This document shows, piece by piece, positions 8,498-10,344 of a stretch of DNA of 10,344 nt. Position numbers and translations under genes: made by a program. Numbering within the stretch: the stretch's first letter is position 1; every line of letters begins with the position of its first letter. Origin of the DNA: Pelagophyceae sp. CCMP2097 (Eukaryota > Sar > Pelagophyceae); NCBI GenBank assembly GCA_026770575.1, contig MU658162.1, positions 1-10,344 on the forward strand, written 5' to 3'. The notes below the pieces were generated by a model. That model was not told the origin of the DNA. It saw nothing but the letters and a program-made list of their open reading frames with translations, and did not search any database.

Positions 8498-8583
8498 TCC
8501 TCCCCCGCGCCACCAAAGGGCGCGCATCCACCTCCGCGCGCACAAGGGCGCGCATCCTCCCCCGCGCCACCAAAGGGCGCGCC
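8498..8583. repeat. Three-copy 28-29-bp minisatellite
   Basis: Units at 8498-8526, 8527-8554 and 8555-8583. The outer two are identical over 28 bp (both begin TCCTCCCCCGCGCCACCAAA), while the middle copy is diverged and one base shorter. It begins ~70 bp after the NDUFA9 stop, probably within or just beyond the 3' UTR. Confidence 0.8.
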
Positions 8584-8972
8584 CACGCGCCTCGCGAGGG
8601 CTATGATAAGACTTGTGTATCACTCCATTTGTAAGTAGACTTGTGCATCACGGGCATCGCGGCCGCCGCGGCGCGCGCGGCAGCACACCGCCGCCCGCAC
8701 ACACCGCGCGGCGGGCCGGGCGGGCGGGGGGGGCGCTCTTCCTCTGGACCTTCCGTTCCGGAATTCCGGAACAATTTTGAAAAGCAGAAGATAAGTAAGA
8801 TTTGTTTCATACGTTTAAAATTGGACCGCGACCACGGCCGAGCGCTCCGCCGTTTGCCGCAGCGTCCTCCAGAGCCCTGCCTACTAGGAGCGAAAAAGTG
8901 AAAATTTGCACCACACCAAAAGTCGATTTAAACGGAGATATCTCCTATCAACGGCGGGCTTAACTTCGCCCG
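8584..8972. other. Gene-free spacer: GC-rich low complexity grading into AT-rich DNA
   Basis: No credible gene is visible. A 15-bp near-repeat, AGACTTGTGYATCAC, occurs at 8609-8623 and 8637-8651 (28-bp offset). Positions ~8660-8740 are extremely GC-rich, with purine/pyrimidine runs. A perfect 18-bp palindrome GTTCCGGAATTCCGGAAC lies at 8755-8772, roughly at the point where the DNA turns AT-richer. A 12-bp palindrome GGAGATATCTCC lies at 8934-8945. Confidence 0.5.
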
Positions 8973-9293
8973 TTCTTAACTTCGCCCCTTCACGGTTTTA
9001 TGAAACTATGGGAAGGAGGTCCCGCAAAAGGTGGTGGAGTTATGCGCTAGAACCGCGGTCGAAATGTATGATGGGATCGTGCAATCAGATCTTGAATCTA
9101 ACGACGCGCGCCGGAGCGCGGCGCATTTCAAAAAGATTTTTCGGGCGAATAAAACTTTTCGGGCGAAGACAAACGGGATTTTTCTCAATAATTACTTTTC
9201 GATGCCCATATTTGACCTTGAAGTGCCATCAAATACCATCGAAATACCTCAATAATACCTAAAAGTATGATTTTACCGGGGCGAAGTTAAGAA
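8973..9293. mobile_element. Candidate non-autonomous element with 16-bp terminal inverted repeats
   Basis: TTCTTAACTTCGCCCC at 8973-8988 is matched by its exact reverse complement at 9278-9293, enclosing 321 bp. A second partial copy of the left repeat (CTTAACTTCGCCC) sits just outside, at 8959-8971. The heptamer TTCGCCC/GGGCGAA occurs five times, at 8965 and 8981 in one orientation and at 9143, 9161 and 9279 in the other, as expected of subterminal binding repeats. There is no transposase or coding capacity. No clean target-site duplication is seen, so the element boundaries are uncertain. Confidence 0.45.
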
Positions 9294-9594
9294 CACACCA
9301 AAATATACCAAACATGTGGATCTTTGGTGTGCAGTCAAATGGACGTCCCGGTCGTCAAAATCGAAGTCTGAAAAATTAAAAGGGTTTCCCGCACCCCCCA
9401 GATCGGGATAATACTGTATCCCTCCAGTAGCCGGTTCTTAAATTGACCTTTTGCAGAAGACTTTTGAACTCCATGTGTCCGACGCTTATGTATCCTTTCA
9501 AGAGCCTGTGTTGATATCGAATGACCCGATGATATTATTAGAATGGTCTCTCTGCGTGTTTTTGGCGCGGCCTCGGTGGCTCTAAAAAATGATT
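9294..9594. other. Gene-free AT-rich spacer
   Basis: About 300 bp between the two candidate inverted-repeat elements. No long open frame, RNA gene or strong repeat was found. CACACCAAAA at 9294-9303 also occurs at 8912-8921. Confidence 0.5.
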
Positions 9595-9758
9595 TAGGAA
9601 GTTGTTGACCCTATTGGATTCTGCTCCCTATTGGATTCGGGTTTGGCCAATCAGGGGGCTTATAATGTGAATTTAACCAATCACGGCCCCTCCAAAAAGA
9701 GGAATCCAATAGGGGATCGTCCGGCGATCCCGAATCCAATAGGGGCAACAACTTCCTA
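9595..9758. mobile_element. 160-bp MITE with TA flanks and six CCAAT/ATTGG pentamers
   Basis: Terminal inverted repeats of 25 bp at 9597-9621 and 9732-9756 begin GGAAGTTGTTG and end CTATTGGATTC, with one mismatch. Both ends are bordered by TA (9595-9596 and 9757-9758), the target site duplicated by Tc1/mariner-type elements. A second nested inverted pair, CCCTATTGGATTC at 9626-9638 and its complement at 9702-9714, gives four copies of that block. ATTGG occurs at 9613 and 9630, and CCAAT at 9647, 9677, 9706 and 9736. A perfect hairpin (7-bp arms GGGATCG, 5-bp loop) lies at 9713-9731. No coding capacity, so it would move only with a transposase supplied in trans. Confidence 0.75.
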
Positions 9759-9992
9759 TTTCACTTGGACGAAATGTTTTGTTTTGTGTTTTTAAGTTTT
9801 TGATCTTTGGGCCCGGGCTTCCAGGGTCTCCAAGTCCTCGGCTTTGTCCGTCGGCCCCCCACGTTAGGTCCGGTACAGTGCCGTCGAAAATCAGAATGCA
9901 AACTGAAGTTCAGAATACAAATTTGAAATTTCGTCGAAATCCCATACAATTTACAGAAATTATTTGCAATTTCGCCAAAATTTCGCCAAAAT
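9759..9992. other. AT-rich gene-free stretch with short A/T-rich tandem repeats
   Basis: T-rich then A-rich sequence. Near its right end AATTTCGCCAA is repeated in tandem (around 9968-9990), followed by two copies of AATTTCAAG. A minus-strand open frame of about 80 codons covers part of it but is low in complexity and unlike any family I recognise. Confidence 0.4.
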
Positions 9993-10029
9993 TTCAAGAA
10001 TTTCAAGAATTTTCCAGAATGTTCCGGAA
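9993..10029. promoter_or_regulatory. Heat-shock-element-like array of alternating TTC/GAA
   Basis: From 10002 to 10029 the triplets TTC, GAA, TTC, GAA, TTC, GAA follow one another, each separated by exactly two bases. That is six perfectly phased half-sites of the HSF consensus nGAAnnTTCn. Another TTCaaGAA pair at 9993-10000 lies just upstream, out of phase by one base. The motif is present in the sequence; a regulatory role is inferred. No gene start is visible within the window to its right. Confidence 0.45.
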
Positions 10030-10066
10030 TGCTCTCTCTTCGAGGACAGGGCCCGAAACTTCAAGG
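10019..10066. repeat. Left copy of a ~50-bp duplicated module
   Basis: Begins ATGTTCCGGAATG, continues through GCTCTC and CGAGGACAGG, and ends CCCGAAACTTCAAGG. A related copy in the same orientation occurs at 10193-10248, on the other side of the GC-rich array. Confidence 0.65.
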
Positions 10067-10077
10067 CTCAATCAACC

Positions 10078-10192
10078 CGCAGCGCCGCCCCGCAGCGCCG
10101 CCCCGCAGCGCCGCGGCGCAGGGCCAACTCGCAGCGCCGCGGCGCAGGGCCGCCCCGCAGCGCCGCGGCGCAGGGCCGCCCCGCAGAGCCGC
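10078..10192. repeat. 13-bp tandem array with 26-bp higher-order units
   Basis: Two copies of CGCAGCGCCGCCC (10078-10090 and 10091-10103) are followed by three 26-bp units at 10104-10129, 10130-10155 and 10156-10181. Each 26-bp unit consists of CGCAGCGCCGCGG plus CGCAGGGCC and four more bases. A partial unit ends at 10192. The last two 26-bp units are identical. Long open frames through it are Ala/Arg/Pro artefacts of the repeat. Confidence 0.9.
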
Positions 10193-10248
10193 ATGTTCCG
10201 GAATGTGCTCTCTTCGGAGACAGGCAACGTTGCCCCGAAATTTCAAGG
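10193..10248. repeat. Right copy of the ~50-bp duplicated module
   Basis: Starts ATGTTCCGGAATGTGCTCTC and ends CCCCGAAATTTCAAGG, matching the module at 10019-10066 with substitutions and an ~8-bp insertion. The pair brackets the 13/26-bp array. Confidence 0.65.
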
Positions 10249-10278
10249 AAACTTCCTGCTGCGGGGGGTTAATCCAGA

Positions 10279-10331
10279 GGTTCGCAGGCTCGCAGGTTCG
10301 CAGGCGCGCCCAGGCGTTCGCAGGCTCGCAG
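10279..10331. repeat. Short imperfect TCGCAGGY tandem repeats
   Basis: TTCGCAGG and CTCGCAGG alternate about five times, with a GCGCGCCCAGGCG interruption. The run reaches the right end of the window, so its full extent is unknown. Confidence 0.7.
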
Positions 10332-10344
10332 ACGGCCGCCTAGA

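Noticed and set aside
8390..8638. Open frames over the 28-29-bp minisatellite on both strands
   Set aside because: They are low-complexity products of the repeat and overlap the end of NDUFA9 out of frame.
8912..9303. CACACCAAAA at 8912-8921 and 9294-9303 as a target-site duplication
   Set aside because: The right copy abuts the inverted repeat, but the left copy lies 51 bp outside the left repeat. It is probably coincidental unless the element is larger than modelled.
9558..9590. Possible tRNA remnant in GCGCGGCCTCGGTGGCTC
   Set aside because: No T-arm GTTCRA sequence or cloverleaf pairing could be found around it.
9761..10006. 81-codon minus-strand open frame
   Set aside because: AT-rich, Asn/Lys/Phe-biased and without homology or context. 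Treated as chance.
10029..10343. 104-codon open frame at the right end
   Set aside because: Ala/Arg/Pro content derives entirely from the 13/26-bp GC-rich repeats.

Overview
This window is nuclear DNA of a compact, GC-rich, intron-bearing eukaryote, probably a unicellular alga or related protist. Homology is only coherent when short introns (about 50-270 bp, mostly ending in AG, often CTAG) are removed. The genes are eukaryotic: a cytosolic-type tryptophanyl-tRNA synthetase, an AARSD1-type Ala-tRNA editing protein and the mitochondrial complex I subunit NDUFA9. The lineage cannot be fixed from sequence alone. An AlaX-like N-terminal extension on tryptophanyl-tRNA synthetase is otherwise known from apicomplexan parasites.

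Layout. Positions 1-280 hold a degenerate array of a 16-bp core every ~40 bp. Positions 529-2751 (minus) encode tryptophanyl-tRNA synthetase in four exons. A 104-bp head-to-head spacer with two perfect palindromes separates it from a plus-strand gene at 2856-4382, which encodes an unrecognised protein with a ubiquitin-like domain, a hydrophobic region and an acidic tail. Its stop lies only 49 bp from the stop of AARSD1, which runs on the minus strand from 6252 to 4432. A 250-bp head-to-head spacer leads to NDUFA9 on the plus strand, 6503-8427, in seven exons. Two divergent pairs thus meet tail to tail.

From 8428 to the right end (about 1.9 kb) I find no supportable gene. Past about 8770 the DNA becomes more AT-rich and repeat-laden. 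It holds a 28-29-bp minisatellite, a possible 321-bp inverted-repeat element, a 160-bp MITE with TA flanks and six CCAAT/ATTGG pentamers, a strong match to a heat-shock element, and a 13/26-bp GC-rich array bracketed by two copies of a ~50-bp module.

Functional theme. Two genes in one 6-kb block carry AlaX-type domains. AARSD1 has all its metal ligands and is predicted to be an active Ala-tRNA deacylase. The N-terminal domain of the tryptophanyl-tRNA synthetase appears to have lost both metal-binding motifs and is probably an RNA-binding or structural relic. The ubiquitin-like protein and NDUFA9 have no evident link to this theme. Shared divergent promoters may simply reflect genome compaction. 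All exon boundaries are inferred by eye from reading frame, splice dinucleotides and remembered family sequence patterns.
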